A stretch of DNA of 64,000 bases, taken from NCBI GenBank assembly GCA_027405735.1, contig JAPEHQ010000014.1, positions 620,001 through 684,000 on the forward strand, in the 5' to 3' direction. The stretch's first letter is position 1, and each line of letters begins with the position of its first letter. The notes under the pieces were generated by a model. That model was given only the letters and a program-made list of their open reading frames with translations. It had not been told where the DNA came from and searched no databases. This document shows, piece after piece, positions 48,801-63,749 of this stretch. The position numbers were made by a program, and so were the translations under genes. Origin of the DNA: Mucor racemosus. Its lineage: Eukaryota > Mucoromycota > Mucoromycetes > Mucorales > Mucoraceae.

Positions 48801-49474
48801 ATGTGTCAAAATCATAATAAGAATCTAAATTTGCCAAAGATTCAATTAGAAAATAAAAGAAAAGGTGAGAAATCTCCTTGAACATAATAATAAAAATCGA
48901 ATATCTAACATTTATTTACTTCAAAGATATCCAAGGTACTCCTATCATCATCTCTCCAACTACTGCTTCGAAACTGCCAGACCCAGTTCAGCCAAGCATA
49001 TTTTACATGGAAGCTGTCTTGCCAGTACAACTGCAATCGTCTGCAATCACTAAAATGTCAGGTTTTGTTATATCTTCTCCTGTTGATCCTCGGCTAAGGA
49101 ATATTTTACCCCCACCATTTTCAAGATCTTCAATTATATCATCTTCGTCCTCTTCATCAATAGCAGAATCTTCGCCTGCATCCTCGTCACTTTCTTCATA
49201 CTCCACTATTGATGATGAAGTAGATGATGAACGCAAATTTAAAACATCATCAAGCATTCCGCTATTATTAAATCCCATCAAAGAAGACAGCAAATCTGGA
49301 AGACAATACAATTGTAGATTTTGCTCTAAAAAGTTCATGAGACCCTCTTCTTTAAGGATTCATATTTATTCTCATACAGGTGAAAAACCTTTCAACTGTA
49401 CATATCCCGGCTGTAGACGAAGATTTAGTGTACAAAGTAACATGAGAAGACATTTAAGAGTGCATTCAATTTGA
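48801..49474 (+). CDS. Two-finger C2H2 zinc-finger transcription factor
   Basis: Exon 1 is 48801-48864 and exon 2 is 48927-49474, 203 residues. The N-terminal half is Ser/Pro-rich with Ser runs and an acidic patch (STIDDEVDDERK). Two C2H2 fingers at the C-terminus are YNCRFCSKKFMRPSSLRIHI..H, a TGEKPF linker, and NCTYPGCRRRFSVQSNMRRH..H. This C-terminal pair is common in fungal regulators of development and stress. Nuclear DNA binding is expected; targets are unknown. The first exon is needed for a proper start: the open frame starting at 48878 is intronic sequence. An AT-rich TATATATATA stretch lies about 60 bp upstream. Confidence 0.82.
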
Positions 49475-50335
49475 TTGTTCTCTCATCATCACCCTTATCA
49501 TTATACATAATCATATCCCCTCTCAATCATATCAAATTCCCATCAATTATAATGTTACTCATCTATTTGTGAGGCAAATAGTAAATAAAGTCTGTGATAA
49601 TAAATTAGCGACAAAGGTAGTATCGTTTATTGATGTTGTTTATACACGTCCAGCCTTGTATATTTTATATTTTGCATTACAATATGTAGTTAGCGGAGAT
49701 TGACTACAAGCTATATTTTCATCGTATATACGACGTTTAAAGAGTTTATTCTACAATAATACCAAAAAAAAAGTATTATTATTTACATTGAATCTATAGG
49801 TAATTTAAAGCTCTACATGTTGATATTTTTTGTATTTACTTTTTTATTATATAAATTTCTCGAAATTCAAATGCAATGTATCGAGAAAAAGCCTTAAAAA
49901 GGCATGTTTTGACAGCACCCTATGTAGTTGTAACATCATACATAATTTTAAATGCTGTGCACAGGCTCAAAACTGCAATATCAAACTGGATCAATTCTTG
50001 AACGAATAATTATCATTATATGCAACAAGAGAGATAATCTGCAACAAGATCAGCCATTTGTTGTGTTGGAAAACCTCCAAATATGCGATTTTTATAGACC
50101 AATTCTGCCTATACACTGCTCATAAAAGACACCAAGCATACGATAAAGTAAATACCAGTTGCTTAGTGCACTCCCTCGATAAACCAAGCTTAATTTGGCA
50201 TGTAATCAACTACTGTAGAAGGATCAAGCATTGCTTTGTAATACGTGACTAGGGTTCTAACCCTACTTCTGCCAACTGCGGTTTGATATTTCCATCTAGT
50301 AGCCTTTTTTCTTTTTGCTTTATATCTAATCCAAC
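49475..50335. other. Intergenic region, no gene seen
   Basis: AT-rich. A perfect TAGGG/CCCTA hairpin (about 50249-50265) sits inside TTGGCA..TGCCAA complementary ends 81 bp apart (50195-50275), which superficially resembles a tRNA. It lacks a proper A box and anticodon loop. Confidence 0.45.
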
Positions 50336-53349
<3,014 letters not shown>

Positions 53350-53534
53350 TTTGATAATCCCAATAACTAAATTAATTGCTTAAAAAATCATATACATATA
53401 AAAATAATAATAAAAGGGCATTTGTAAATAATGAAGTATGTTACTTTTTTGAGAAAAGTTGAATTTTCAAAAACTTAATTTCAGTGTTTCCAATGTTCAA
53501 AATCAAAATGAATCCCTTTTCTTTGTAACAAATC

Positions 53535-55470
53535 CTATACTAAGCAATTTTTAGAATATAGCTTAGACATTGCTTAATACATTTGAATTAAACGCATTAT
53601 GTTATCTGTTTTATACTTTACGAGAGATTAAAATTCCCTATTTTTTCCTTAAAAACTGGGTCTCATTTTTCATCCCTTCCCTACTTTTTTTTTCACTAAA
53701 TAACATCAAGAAAAAAATATATGCCAATGTACCTGAGATGCTCAAATTTAATCTAAAAATGAGTATCCGGAAATAACTTACTTTTTGCGGTTGGTATAAC
53801 TTTTCTGGTGCTAATGTTTCAGATTTGTACGCGTATTTCACTACAAAAAATGAAACCCTTTGAGTCTTCATATCTCTACAAAAAATTAAGCTATCCTAAC
53901 ACTTTTTAATAATGAAACTTACTTGGTTTAAATTACTCTATTACATATTTCGATATAAAAAAATTTCAAGCACTTCTATTTTTTTTCAATTTTTTGACAT
54001 TTCTGCAGCGAAATTCAAAATATTCGTTAATTTGAGTAGCATGTTTTTTTACGTGTATGCCATTTGCCTCGTTAAGCTCTCTTGGACCCAATTTAGTTTT
54101 TTTAAAAATATTGATTTTTCGTAGAGATATCCGCAAAAATGCGTCCAGAGAGATACCTTCGTTTCCAGCTCCAATTTTCCCCTTGTATACCCTCATCCCA
54201 AATTCTGAATTTGAAAAAAAATCGATAAATATCTCGTTTTCTCTATGAAAAATGCAGCTAAAAGGCTCAGCAATAGCTCAGTCGATAGATAATTTTTTTG
54301 TGCATTATATCCATTACTTTTATTTGAAATATGCTTATAAAAGATGGCGTGTATCCTCAAAAAACCTCAAAAATTTTAATTGCATTTTACGCAAAATTTA
54401 ATGTGAAACATTTTGATTTATCGAGACTTTATAAATTAAAATCAACGTAAAAAGTACCGTTTATTAGAATGAATTAAATATGGGTTTATATAGTTATTGG
54501 AATTGTGTGATAAGATCTAATGGACAGGGATCCATTAGATGTGACAATAGATATTATTATTAATGTATATGGATATTGCAGTAAAATATGGGTGTAAAAA
54601 GCGATAAAGAATACTGTTAAAATCCTTCTTTATTAAAATATGGATAATGTGCAATAAAATGGTTATTCTACGTCTCTATTTATATTATTTGGTGATTATT
54701 TACTATCTTGCAATTGCATTGCAATTGTCAACGATTCCATTAATTTTGAGTATAAATGTTGGGTTGTTTGGTTATTGATTTGGTGGATCAAGAACGGTGT
54801 TTTAAATATAGTTTGTCAATCATGCTTTCAGAACAGCCCTTACTTGTTCTACTTGATAAGCATGTACTTTTTGTATCTTTTATTTAGGATATCCCACATT
54901 ACTTTAGTATTTTAGCATCTCTTATTTGAGTATTATACCCTTGCTATCTTTATGCAATTGTCTATTTACTATATAGTCTTATCTTTGATAGCATGGTTTC
55001 AAATGAGATGACATTTAATTTAGGTATTTTATGATGGGAATCTAGCTTAGTTCACTTCAGATATAACATGTTATGTTTCAGTGGTAATATTGCTATAAGT
55101 TATGTTTCATTGTTAATTCCTGGGTGACAGGAACCAGTTACTGGATAGATAAGATCTGCTAGATTTGTCGGAGATCTTCTATATATCGAATGTTGTAATT
55201 CTGATAGATCACATTTATTTGAATTTTATTTAGGTAGATGCAGAATTCAAAACTGTACAAAATTTATTTAATACATTAGTCCAACTTACTTTGCAGCTCA
55301 TGAGCTACTGGACAATTTTAATTTTTGAATCATTTTTCGGTCGATTTCACAAATCGATTTTGGAACTCAGTTGGCATAACCTGTGAGTTATATTGTAAAT
55401 TATGATTTTGATTTTCTCAATGGAAAATCAATATTTTTTGCTGAAATAAAAAAAGCAGAATAGTGTTTTT
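53535..55470 (+). repeat. Interspersed repeat R1, copy 3 (split by a solo LTR)
   Basis: R1 sequence runs 53535-54408 and resumes at 55217-55470. The interruption is the solo LTR at 54414-55211 with its duplicated target. With the insert removed, the copy aligns through to the CAATATTTTTTGCTGAAA end. Confidence 0.9.
54414..55211. mobile_element. Solo LTR (family LTR-1)
   Basis: 798 bp with near-perfect 9-bp inverted ends (TGATTTATC and GATAGATCA) and a perfect 5-bp target duplication CATTT (54409-54413, 55212-55216). It is inserted in repeat R1. It contains no coding frame. Internal parts of the retrotransposon are absent, so it arose by LTR-LTR recombination. Confidence 0.9.
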
Positions 55471-55483
55471 TTTTTTTCTGGCA

Positions 55484-56217
55484 TGCAGTAAATAACGATG
55501 CTGTTCACTCAACTAAAATAAAAAATATAAAAATATAAAAATAAAAGCTGTAGAAATACAATTATAATCAGCTAAAGTTTTTATTACAAAAGATTTCTGA
55601 AGATATAAAACAATTGCAAAATTATGAGGGTATTTAATAATGATTTGAATAACTTGGATACTATCAGACCTGCATAGATTTATATTTAGTAATCTTCTAG
55701 TTTTGAGTACATTGTTATTAATTTAATACTTTAAGGGGTAAATCATGCTAAGCATTGGCCATAAGGGATTGATGTCAAGTGTGACAATATCGACTCTTTG
55801 GAAAATGGTTGATTATTATTGTTATATCTATTTTATGTAACCTTGAATTAAGGGGTAATTTTTATATGCTTGAATCTTATTTATATTGATAGTGCAACTT
55901 CAATATAGATGATCAGTTGACTAAATTGATATCTTTGTTTATTATTATTATTGATTTGGATAAACGTTTGTTTTAATATTATATATGTCATTTGTGTAAT
56001 TGATTGCGCCGTGATCAAGTATGCTATCATCTACACGACATGTATGGTTCAAAAAGTGTTTTATATTTTTAGCATGCGTTTGTTACTGTGTTCAACTGAA
56101 TTGTTCAGTTTACTACTATTGTTGCTCAAATTTCAAGTGGTATCATATTTCATGCGCGATACTTGAAAATTAGGTTATTTTATTATTATCTAGTTTTTTG
56201 TATGTAATTCCACTGCA
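55484..56217. mobile_element. Solo LTR (family LTR-2), second copy
   Basis: 734 bp beginning TGCAGTAAATAACG and ending CCACTGCA, diverged from but collinear with the reverse complement of 31838-32570. Flanking pentamers TGGCA and GTCCT differ, so there is no target duplication. The copy may have been placed by recombination between elements. Confidence 0.85.
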
Positions 56218-56289
56218 GTCCTGAGTTTTCATATGTTATATGTTAATGTTACAATTCTATATCGTTCAGCAGGTAAATAGATAAATTTA

Positions 56290-56723
56290 ATGATGTCAAG
56301 GGTCCTCGATCATTTGCAAACAGATATCAATACCAATGAAGTTATTCCAGTATACATTGGCTTCGACTATGAATGGAATGTTGATCTGAGTAGAACTAAA
56401 ACAATTGTTCAGAAGGTTTCTTTACTACAAATTGCGCATCCAGAAAATGTTTACTTATTCCATTTGAAGAAAAGAGCTCACTTACCAAGCCTTCTCAAAA
56501 CTCTGCTTGAATTTAATGATGTTGTAAAGGTTGGACGTTCTGTCAAGCAAGCTTTTATAAAACTATCCCGAAATTATGCAATTTCTGAAGCTAGCTATAA
56601 TACATTTTTTGCTTTTATTGAAATGAGCAACAAGTATTTGGAGTTAGGCTACGTGGACAAGTTGAAGAAGAGGTGCTCATTACAAAGTCTCTGCCAGGAT
56701 GTTTTTGGAAAATTCTTACCCAA
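56290..56723 (+). pseudogene. DnaQ/WRN-like 3'-5' exonuclease domain gene, truncated by insertion
   Basis: The frame from ATG 56290 encodes an RNase H-like exonuclease fold. Motif I is YIGFDYEWNVD with the catalytic D-x-E; then KVSLLQIAHPENVYLFHL, the second-motif region VVKVGRSVKQAFIKL, and FIEMSNKYLEL. The second catalytic Asp is replaced (KQAF instead of the usual xxD). Coding sequence stops making sense exactly at the CACTA-like terminus at 56724, so the third motif (YxxxD) is missing. Such exonuclease-like genes are commonly repeated in fungal accessory regions. The fragment is not expected to be active. No downstream part was found after the insertion. Confidence 0.75.
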
Positions 56724-58640
56724 CACTACGGCCGACCTGTGCTGCACAAGATAATTTTGTTGTGCCCTGGTGGGCTGCACACTATAGCCTGAACTGTTAT
56801 GCCCACTGAATATGGCTAAAAAGATAAAAAGATGCACATGATGGGCACAAAAAAAGAAACTGCACACGAGCACAACGCTAAACCTGTATGTGAAGAAGTA
56901 TAGACTCTGTCCATGTGCATGACATTAATTCCATGTGTGCATAATAGGATAATTGCCCATAAGCATATCATTATCCCTATTTGTGCATAATAATAAAATC
57001 TGACCATGAACATAATGAGCTGATTGTATGAGCACAAATTGGTTTGTACATGAGCATCGTGCCGTTCTCAAAATTCCATTGCATTTTTTTACTGGAATGG
57101 GTTTTTAAATTACATTTGTTTTTATTAATATAAATTATTAGACAGTACAATTCAATACGTTGTTGATGCAGAGCAATACATGCAAGAGCCAATATATTTA
57201 CCATTATCATCATTTGTAAATATGTTTATAGCTATAATGCTTACAGCAACAATGGTTTTTGCTCGAATATAATAAACTTAAATAGCACTTACTGCTTAAA
57301 TTCATATGCAAGTCAAATCTAAAGTTATAAATGTTACTTTATCACACATAAAATTTAAACAAATTAACCTTCTTTAAACTTACTATTTTAGTTTACGGAT
57401 TATCAGCTGTAAAAAGATTTGTTTTCAAGTGTACAGTAGCTACGATCGAAACTATAGTTATTAGATAAAACATTAGATTATTCTTTCTTTTTTTTTTTTG
57501 TTTCTGTATCATCTGAAATTTTATCACTTTTCTAAAACATTTCGTGGGTTTGTAGCCAGTTCTAGCTTTTCATTGAGTAGACATTGTAGGTTTTTGCCTA
57601 TTATTTATGTTAAATCTCATTTCAATCCCATATTGAACCTGACATCCAAATGGAATTTAAATGGTATAAATACTTTTAGAATCCAGGACCTGATGGCTCC
57701 TGGCTTCCTTTTTTAACTTAATAATAAAGACCCTACGTTCTCCGTGATATAATCGCTTGTAGTCTTTATTTTATTTGTATTGGAAATAATCGTTATCTAC
57801 ATATAACTCTCAGACATAAATATCATTGCCTTCGATTTAATCTGGTAATAATAAAGATATACTATTATCATAAAATATACATTTTTCTACCAGAAAAATT
57901 GTCGTCTGTCATATCATACATTCATTAAATAATTGCAAAAGCGAGCCCGTAGAGCGATGTCGTAATTGAGCATAGCAAGATCGAACGGCTAAGTCTCTTA
58001 TTATACTATGGTACAGTATATGTAAGTTTTAAACAAAAAGTCGTTTTTTCTTTACTTTTCTTATATTTAATCGCGTATGATCTGAAAATTCAGTTTTTTT
58101 AGCGGACATTTTTCAGGGCTCATTTTATCCTTACCAACCCTCATGATTTTGATCAAAAAACAGAAAAATCAAATTTTGATACCAAAATCAACGTTTAAAT
58201 ATACTACATTGTGAGAGAAAATTGTAGCCATAACTAATACACATTTTATAAAAGCTTAATATTAAATGTTAAGTAATGAAACTTTGTACTTTTGTCCCAA
58301 AAACGGATTTTTGGTTAAAGGATTTTCATGTAATATTTAGCAATAAAAACGTTTATTATTTTTTATTGAACAGATAGAACGCTAAATTCTGTATATGTGT
58401 ATATTTTTTGTTTTTATAATTGGTAGTATAATTAACTCTAGATTTGCAAAATCAGAAAAGAAAAATTAAAAAATGTCAAAATTGATGATCTGGACAAAAA
58501 TAATTTTCTAAATTAATATTCCGCTTTTAAGCCTTGTAAGTCTTAAAAACAAGAGATTTCATGATAACTGAGAACTTTTTCAAGAATTAATGATGCTGTA
58601 TCCAATTGATTCAAGCTTATTACTACTGTAAATATTTATG
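56724..58640 (+). mobile_element. CACTA-like element, 3'-truncated copy
   Basis: Starts CACTACGGCCGACCTGTGCT with the full subterminal array, then the shared body. Similarity ends near 58640 before the captured exon, and no right terminus is present. It interrupts the exonuclease gene at FGKFLPN. Confidence 0.85.
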
Positions 58641-58815
58641 AGAGCTATATGTAGATAGATGCATCCGACACTGAAAATGTCACCATTGCATTACAGGTTT
58701 TTTTTTGGAAGAACTCTTTGCAGCATTGTAAGTAACCCCTTGTTTTAATTTAATATATATGCATATCTGATTTTAGTGTTCATATTGAAGTTGTATAAGA
58801 TTAAAGTGCCTTTAA

Positions 58816-59691
58816 ATCAGTAAAACCATTTTCAATAATTACTTTGTTGAACCAAACTTAAAATCTGTTTGTAATTTAATTGATCATAGCAAGTTTGATT
58901 GGGCAAAAGTAGAATTCTTTGAGGGTAAAGAAGAGCTTGTATCCATGACCAAGCAATTAAAAAGAAAAGGATCATTAGTAGATCACCGATATATTTATAA
59001 GGCAGATGGTGTGGTGCGCCTTCAAGAAGCTGATGATATGGAAATTTGTGTAGTAGAAATCTCTGGTGAATATTTGAATCAAGAAACCAAAAAGATATAC
59101 TTTGATTATTATAAGACAAATTATGGATGTCTTGCAATCCTAAAGACAATTGCTGATCAATACAAGTATGCATCAATTGATGTCTTTGAACAACTAAAAA
59201 TATATTTCGTTCATGCAGTAGGTAATATACATTCCATTATAGCTATAGCCTTATTATACCATTCAATTACTTGATAGACAACAAAATCAAGCTTTGGTCT
59301 CTCTCTTACCAAGACGAGGTACTTCATTTCTGGAGAGAAGGTGTGCTCAAAATTGAGCCAAAGTTTGAAGATAAAGAAATGTATCAACGAGATGCAATTA
59401 ATTTTTATTGCACTTTCAAATAATATACATTATATAACAATTTGAAAACAAAAAGTCCTTACTAATATGTATAAATATTTCTAGCGCAAGCTAGAGGGAA
59501 CCTTGGATACTATTAAGAGGATCCAAAGTTCTCATAAAGACAATAGAAATAAGAGAAGATATAATTCTGAAGAAATACCCAAATTATTACCAAAAATTAT
59601 CAATCCCGGCATCATCAAATTGACCGAAAATGACCATATGAAGAAAGATATGGCGGATTTGGGGCCATTCAATTCCCCTGAACATGATTAA
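58816..59691 (+). CDS. Accessory protein of a repeated Mucoromycota-type family, probably decaying
   Basis: Exons 58816-59221 and 59278-59423 join in frame; a further collinear coding exon lies at 59485-59691. The 5' end is not found. The product includes EPNLKSVCNLIDH, KRKGSLVDHRYIYKADGVVR, MEICVVEISGEYLNQ, KIKLWSLSYQDEVLHFWREG and, in the last exon, NPGIIKLTENDHMKKDMADL followed by GPF. The order acidic residue..(D/E)-x-V..E-x-S resembles a PD-(D/E)XK-like core seen in accessory fungal proteins, but this is weak. The last two exons should be joined, yet where a donor is expected the sequence reads AAATAATA rather than AAAGTAATA, giving a stop at 59421. One lost base has probably broken the splice site. 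Confidence 0.5.
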
Positions 59692-59868
59692 ATAATAATC
59701 TGTTGACACTCCTATTCTCTTATACATAATATAAAAATAAATTTGTTTTTCCTTATTCAATTATAACGAATTTAAATACGTCTATTGAAAGCTGAACTCC
59801 TAACGACCATTTTCGAGATTTCTTTCCTCATTTAAACAATTTTGGAAAAAAGACATTGAATGCTTAAT

Positions 59869-60035
59869 TCATCCTTCACAATCTTTTTTTGCTACTTTTT
59901 CAGCCGATTCACATATACAATCTGGGAGACAATTATCTGCCGTCAATGGTGTTCTTCTAACATCAGCTTTTACTTTTGACCAAAATTCCTCAATTGGATT
60001 CAAGAAAGGAGAATATGGTAATAACGTAACGAAAT
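59869..60035 (-). pseudogene. DDE transposase C-terminal remnant (Tc1/IS630-like)
   Basis: A minus-strand frame of about 55 codons encodes TLLPYSPFLNPIEEFWSKVK followed by ADVRRTP and a stop. The pattern PYSP.LNPIE..WS..K is the third catalytic motif (Glu) of Tc1/mariner and IS630-type transposases. Nothing upstream is recognisable, so only the last exon or fragment survives. It is unrelated in sequence to the Tc1 copy at 33123. Confidence 0.8.
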
Positions 60036-60284
60036 AATATAAATAGAGAAGTAGGAATAGTATTTTATAGTAGATTATTCATAATTCAATACAGAAGATT
60101 TAAATAGTATCCCTTGTAAGCTTTTTTCTAAAATTTACCCCTTTTTACTGAGGACTATATTATTATCTAATTGTTTTCAATATATAAAAGTGGGCAGCAA
60201 GCTATAAGCGCACTTTGGAAATAATTTTTTCGCCACACAGTCAATTGTAAAAGTTTTCATCTGATATCATATTATTGTATCAAA

Positions 60285-61460
60285 CTTACAGTAGATCTAA
60301 TTGAAAGCTGCTTTGCTTTTTTTGTTTCAGCAAAAAATATTGATTTTTCATTGAGAAAATCAAAATCATAATTTACAATATAACTCACAGGTTATGCCAA
60401 CTGAGTTCCAAATCGATTTGTTGTGAAATTGACCGAAAAATGATTCAAAAATTAAAATTGTCTAGTAGCTCATGAACTGCAAAGTAAGTTGGGCTAACGT
60501 ATTAAATAAATTTTATACAGTTTTTTATTCTGTATTTAGTTAAATAAAATTCAAATAAATGGTTCACATTAAATTTTGCGTAAAATGCAAATGAAATTTC
60601 GGAGGTTTTTTGAGGATACACACCATCTTTCATAAGCATATTTCAAATAAAAGTAATGGATATAATGCACAAAAAAATTATCTATCGACTGAGCCATTGC
60701 TGGACCTTTTAGTTGCATTTTTCATAGAGAAAATGAGATATTTGTCGATTTTTTTTTTCAAATTCAGAATTTGGGATGAGGGTATACAAGGGGAAAATTG
60801 GAGCTGGAAACGAAGGTATCTCTCTGGACACATTTTTGCGGATATCTCTACGAAAAATCAATATTTTTAAAAAAACTAAATTGGATCCGAGAGAGCTTAA
60901 CGAGGAAAATAGCATGCATGTAAAAAAAATTCTGCTCAATCTAACCAATATTTTGAAATCTACTACAGAAATACCAAAAAAATCAAAAAAAATAAATGCT
61001 CTCAGATTTTTTTTACATTCAAATATGTTATAGAGTGCTTTAAAACAAGTAAGTTTTATTATTAAAAAGTGTTAGGATAGCTTAATTTTTTGTAAAGATA
61101 TGAAGGCTCAAAGGTTTTCATTTTTTGTAGTGAAATACGTGTAAAAATTTGAAACATTAGCACCAGAAAAGTTATATCAACAGCACAAAGTAAGGTATTT
61201 CCGGATACTCATTTTTAGATTAAATTTGAGCATTTCAGGTACATTGGCGTATATTTTTTTCTTGATGTTATTTAGTGAAAAAAAAAGTAGGGAAGGGATG
61301 AAAAATGAGACCCAGTTTTTAAGAAAAAAGTTGGGAATTTTACCTGTTTTTGAATCTCTCATAAAGTATAAAATAAATTTAGAAGCAGATAACATAATGC
61401 GTTTAATTCATATGTATTAAACAGTGTCTAGGCTATATTCTAAAAAGTGCTTTGTATGAG
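60285..61460 (-). repeat. Interspersed repeat R1, copy 4
   Basis: The most complete uninterrupted copy, in reverse orientation. It shares with copy 3 an extra 100 bp beyond the AAAACTGGGTCTCA block (up to about 61460). Confidence 0.88.
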
Positions 61461-63000
61461 ATTAATTATAGAAAAAGGGCAAATTTCATTTTTATTTAAA
61501 TGTTCAAGAATTTCATACAAAATAGGGAAAAATGATAGGGTTTGAATTCAAATAGCCAAAACCAATTTATAAAAGCAGATTTTTGGCATATTGGTGGATG
61601 TTCTCAAGGCCTATATAAATGTGTCAGTTTAAGCTCATTTTGATTAATATTGGTCGAAAAACGTTCGATTCTCATATCGGCCCATTCGAAAATAATGACT
61701 AATTAACAAAAAGATATCAATTCCTATTTATGGTAGTTTTAAAAGCAAGTACTTTTATTGTCCCTATTAAACACTGTGGTATGTTGTATAGAATTAATGG
61801 TATGTCGTTATACATATTAATTATTACATTTATGCAAAGTGCGATTGTACTGTAGCAGTTATTATTTACTAACCAGCTTGCAGCGCGACCTCACACAACA
61901 GAGAGACTTGAGACCCTTTACAAAGTGTCAAGAACCTACTATTATCATGCCCCTACTCAAATTCCAACAAGTCGTATCACTGGAGTTAATCTCGATTCTT
62001 AGATTATCAGCAATGCTAAGAGAAAACTTTGCTTTATATAATAAACAATACATGAAGTATAAGTAGTTGCTTGCCGGATACAATAGTATACTCTCAGATC
62101 AATTTACTAAGCAATTTATATCGCATAAAAAAGAGTGCTCTATGATTACTCTGTTCACTCCATATTTTATACGTAAAGCAACAGTGTAATTTGGTCCTTC
62201 GTTTCAACCTCAAGAGCAATCAGCTATACATAATCCGCTTTTATATATATATATATATATAATAAATCAATCTATCCCACTGTAAAACTCTTGAAAAAGG
62301 CTTAAAAGAGAGCACATGATATGATTCGATGAAAATGCAAGTTAACAAACGCCATACATGACTTCTTGTGTGAAGATGACACAAGAATCCCAATTCTCAT
62401 ACATTGTGTGATAAATATGACTCCTTACTCATTAGTTTCAAGCATTATGTATCATCTCATGTTTGTATGCCACGTTTCAGATGGGTGAATTATTAATTTA
62501 CAGTCGTGGTATCCAGATGTCATCTCGGCTCATATTTAGAATTACCATACATTGTTTATATTAGATGGTTTACCATACATGGTAAATTTCTTTTATTACT
62601 TAATCTGTGTTACTTTTTTTTCTTGTGATACATCCACTCACCCACCCAGACCACATTGATACATTCAAAACTTTGAAATATAAAAAGTGAACAAAGAATT
62701 ATATACGATGTATTACCGAAAATCAAGATCAACCTGGAATAAAAGAGCTTCAAGGGAGGAAGGGATGAGGGGACCTCTGATAAAATCATCACTCTAACAA
62801 CACACCCCCTTCTCCTTTTTTCTTATCATTTATTTGTAGCGCATTATTTGTTTGTCTATTAGAAATTTACTGTCTTTATTGACAAGAAGAAGCTATAAAA
62901 ACGTGGTTGAACCAGGAAACCCCCTTGAAAGACTTAAATATTCTATAAAGTTGTCATTTGTATTTTTCTTTCTTTTTTCAATTCCTTCACACATATAAGC
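61461..63000. other. Intergenic region and promoter of the next gene
   Basis: No gene is supported. A TA microsatellite lies near 62244-62263. TATAAAA at 62894-62900 is the likely TATA box for the gene starting at 63001. The plus frame at 61839-62066 has no recognisable domain. Confidence 0.5.
62894..62900 (+). promoter_or_regulatory. TATA box
   Basis: TATAAAA about 100 bp upstream of the ATG at 63001, followed by a T/C-rich leader. Confidence 0.6.
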
Positions 63001-63749
63001 ATGGTTTTTGAAGAAGAAGGTTAGTATGTAATACATGAACAATGAAGCAAGAAAAAAAAAATTTTGCAATCAGCGTGTGATAGATACACTAACACAATAT
63101 TATAGATATTTATTATCAATACAATGGCAATTGTTCTCAATGCAAAAATCCAATAATGTCCAATTCAACAAGTGAAACAACATATTTATCAGCAAGGAAA
63201 AACAAGAAATCATTCACAAAAAAGTTTAATCATATTATAAAAACAATTTTAATGCCATATTATCAATATCAAAATAAACGAAAAAAAAATAAACGTAAAA
63301 GCAAAAATAATTCTTTATCAGCAACTACTGTTGCAGTGTCAGTGCACAATCAAGAAAAATATTGCTGTGGTGGTTGTGATTCCTCTCCTTCTACAAGAGA
63401 TTCAATCACAATAGTTGATGGGCCACAGCAGCCGTGGATAGTGCCGTCTGAATATCATAAAAACATGTCAGGTACGTCTTTGTTTCTTATAGATGTTTTC
63501 GGAACAAAGATCGGCATTAACAGATATATAGTGCCAAATGCAACTAGTGGTAATCATTGGATTTTTAGAACTGGTTGGACACCTCAACCGGATCCATTGG
63601 CATTCTTAAACAGCGGTTGGTGTGTCAATTGCAATTCTTGTGTTGCAAAAGATCAAAAACAGTGCTCTTTTTGTGATGCTAATCCGTTGATAGTTTCTGA
63701 TTACCAACACCGTATGCGTAATATAATAGAAATCGAAGAAATAAATTAG
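63001..63749 (+). CDS. Small basic Cys-rich protein, possible zinc binder
   Basis: Exon 1 is 63001-63019 (19 nt) and exon 2 is 63106-63749, 220 residues; the intron has a CACTAAC branch-like site. The N-terminus is MVFEEEDIYYQYNGNCSQCK, giving a CX2C pair. A very basic segment follows (KNKKSFTKKF and QNKRKKNKRKSKN, resembling a nuclear localisation signal), then KYCCGGCD, and a C-terminal knuckle WCVNCNSCVAKDQ-KQCSFCDANP with four or more paired Cys. The paired CX2C motifs suggest a treble-clef or zinc-ribbon fold built from distant parts. There is no known family. Without the 19-nt exon the first Cys pair would be lost. Confidence 0.65.

Noticed and set aside
50195..50275. tRNA-like segment (complementary TTGGCA/TGCCAA ends, TAGGG..CCCTA hairpin, GGTTCTAACC B-box-like)
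   Set aside because: The T-loop would be 6 nt, there is no U33-type anticodon loop and no convincing A box. Probably chance complementarity.
56649..57037. Minus-strand frames at the CACTA-like end (similar frames at 39053 and 32624)
   Set aside because: These translate the subterminal motif arrays; similarity among copies is due to repeated DNA, not to a conserved protein.
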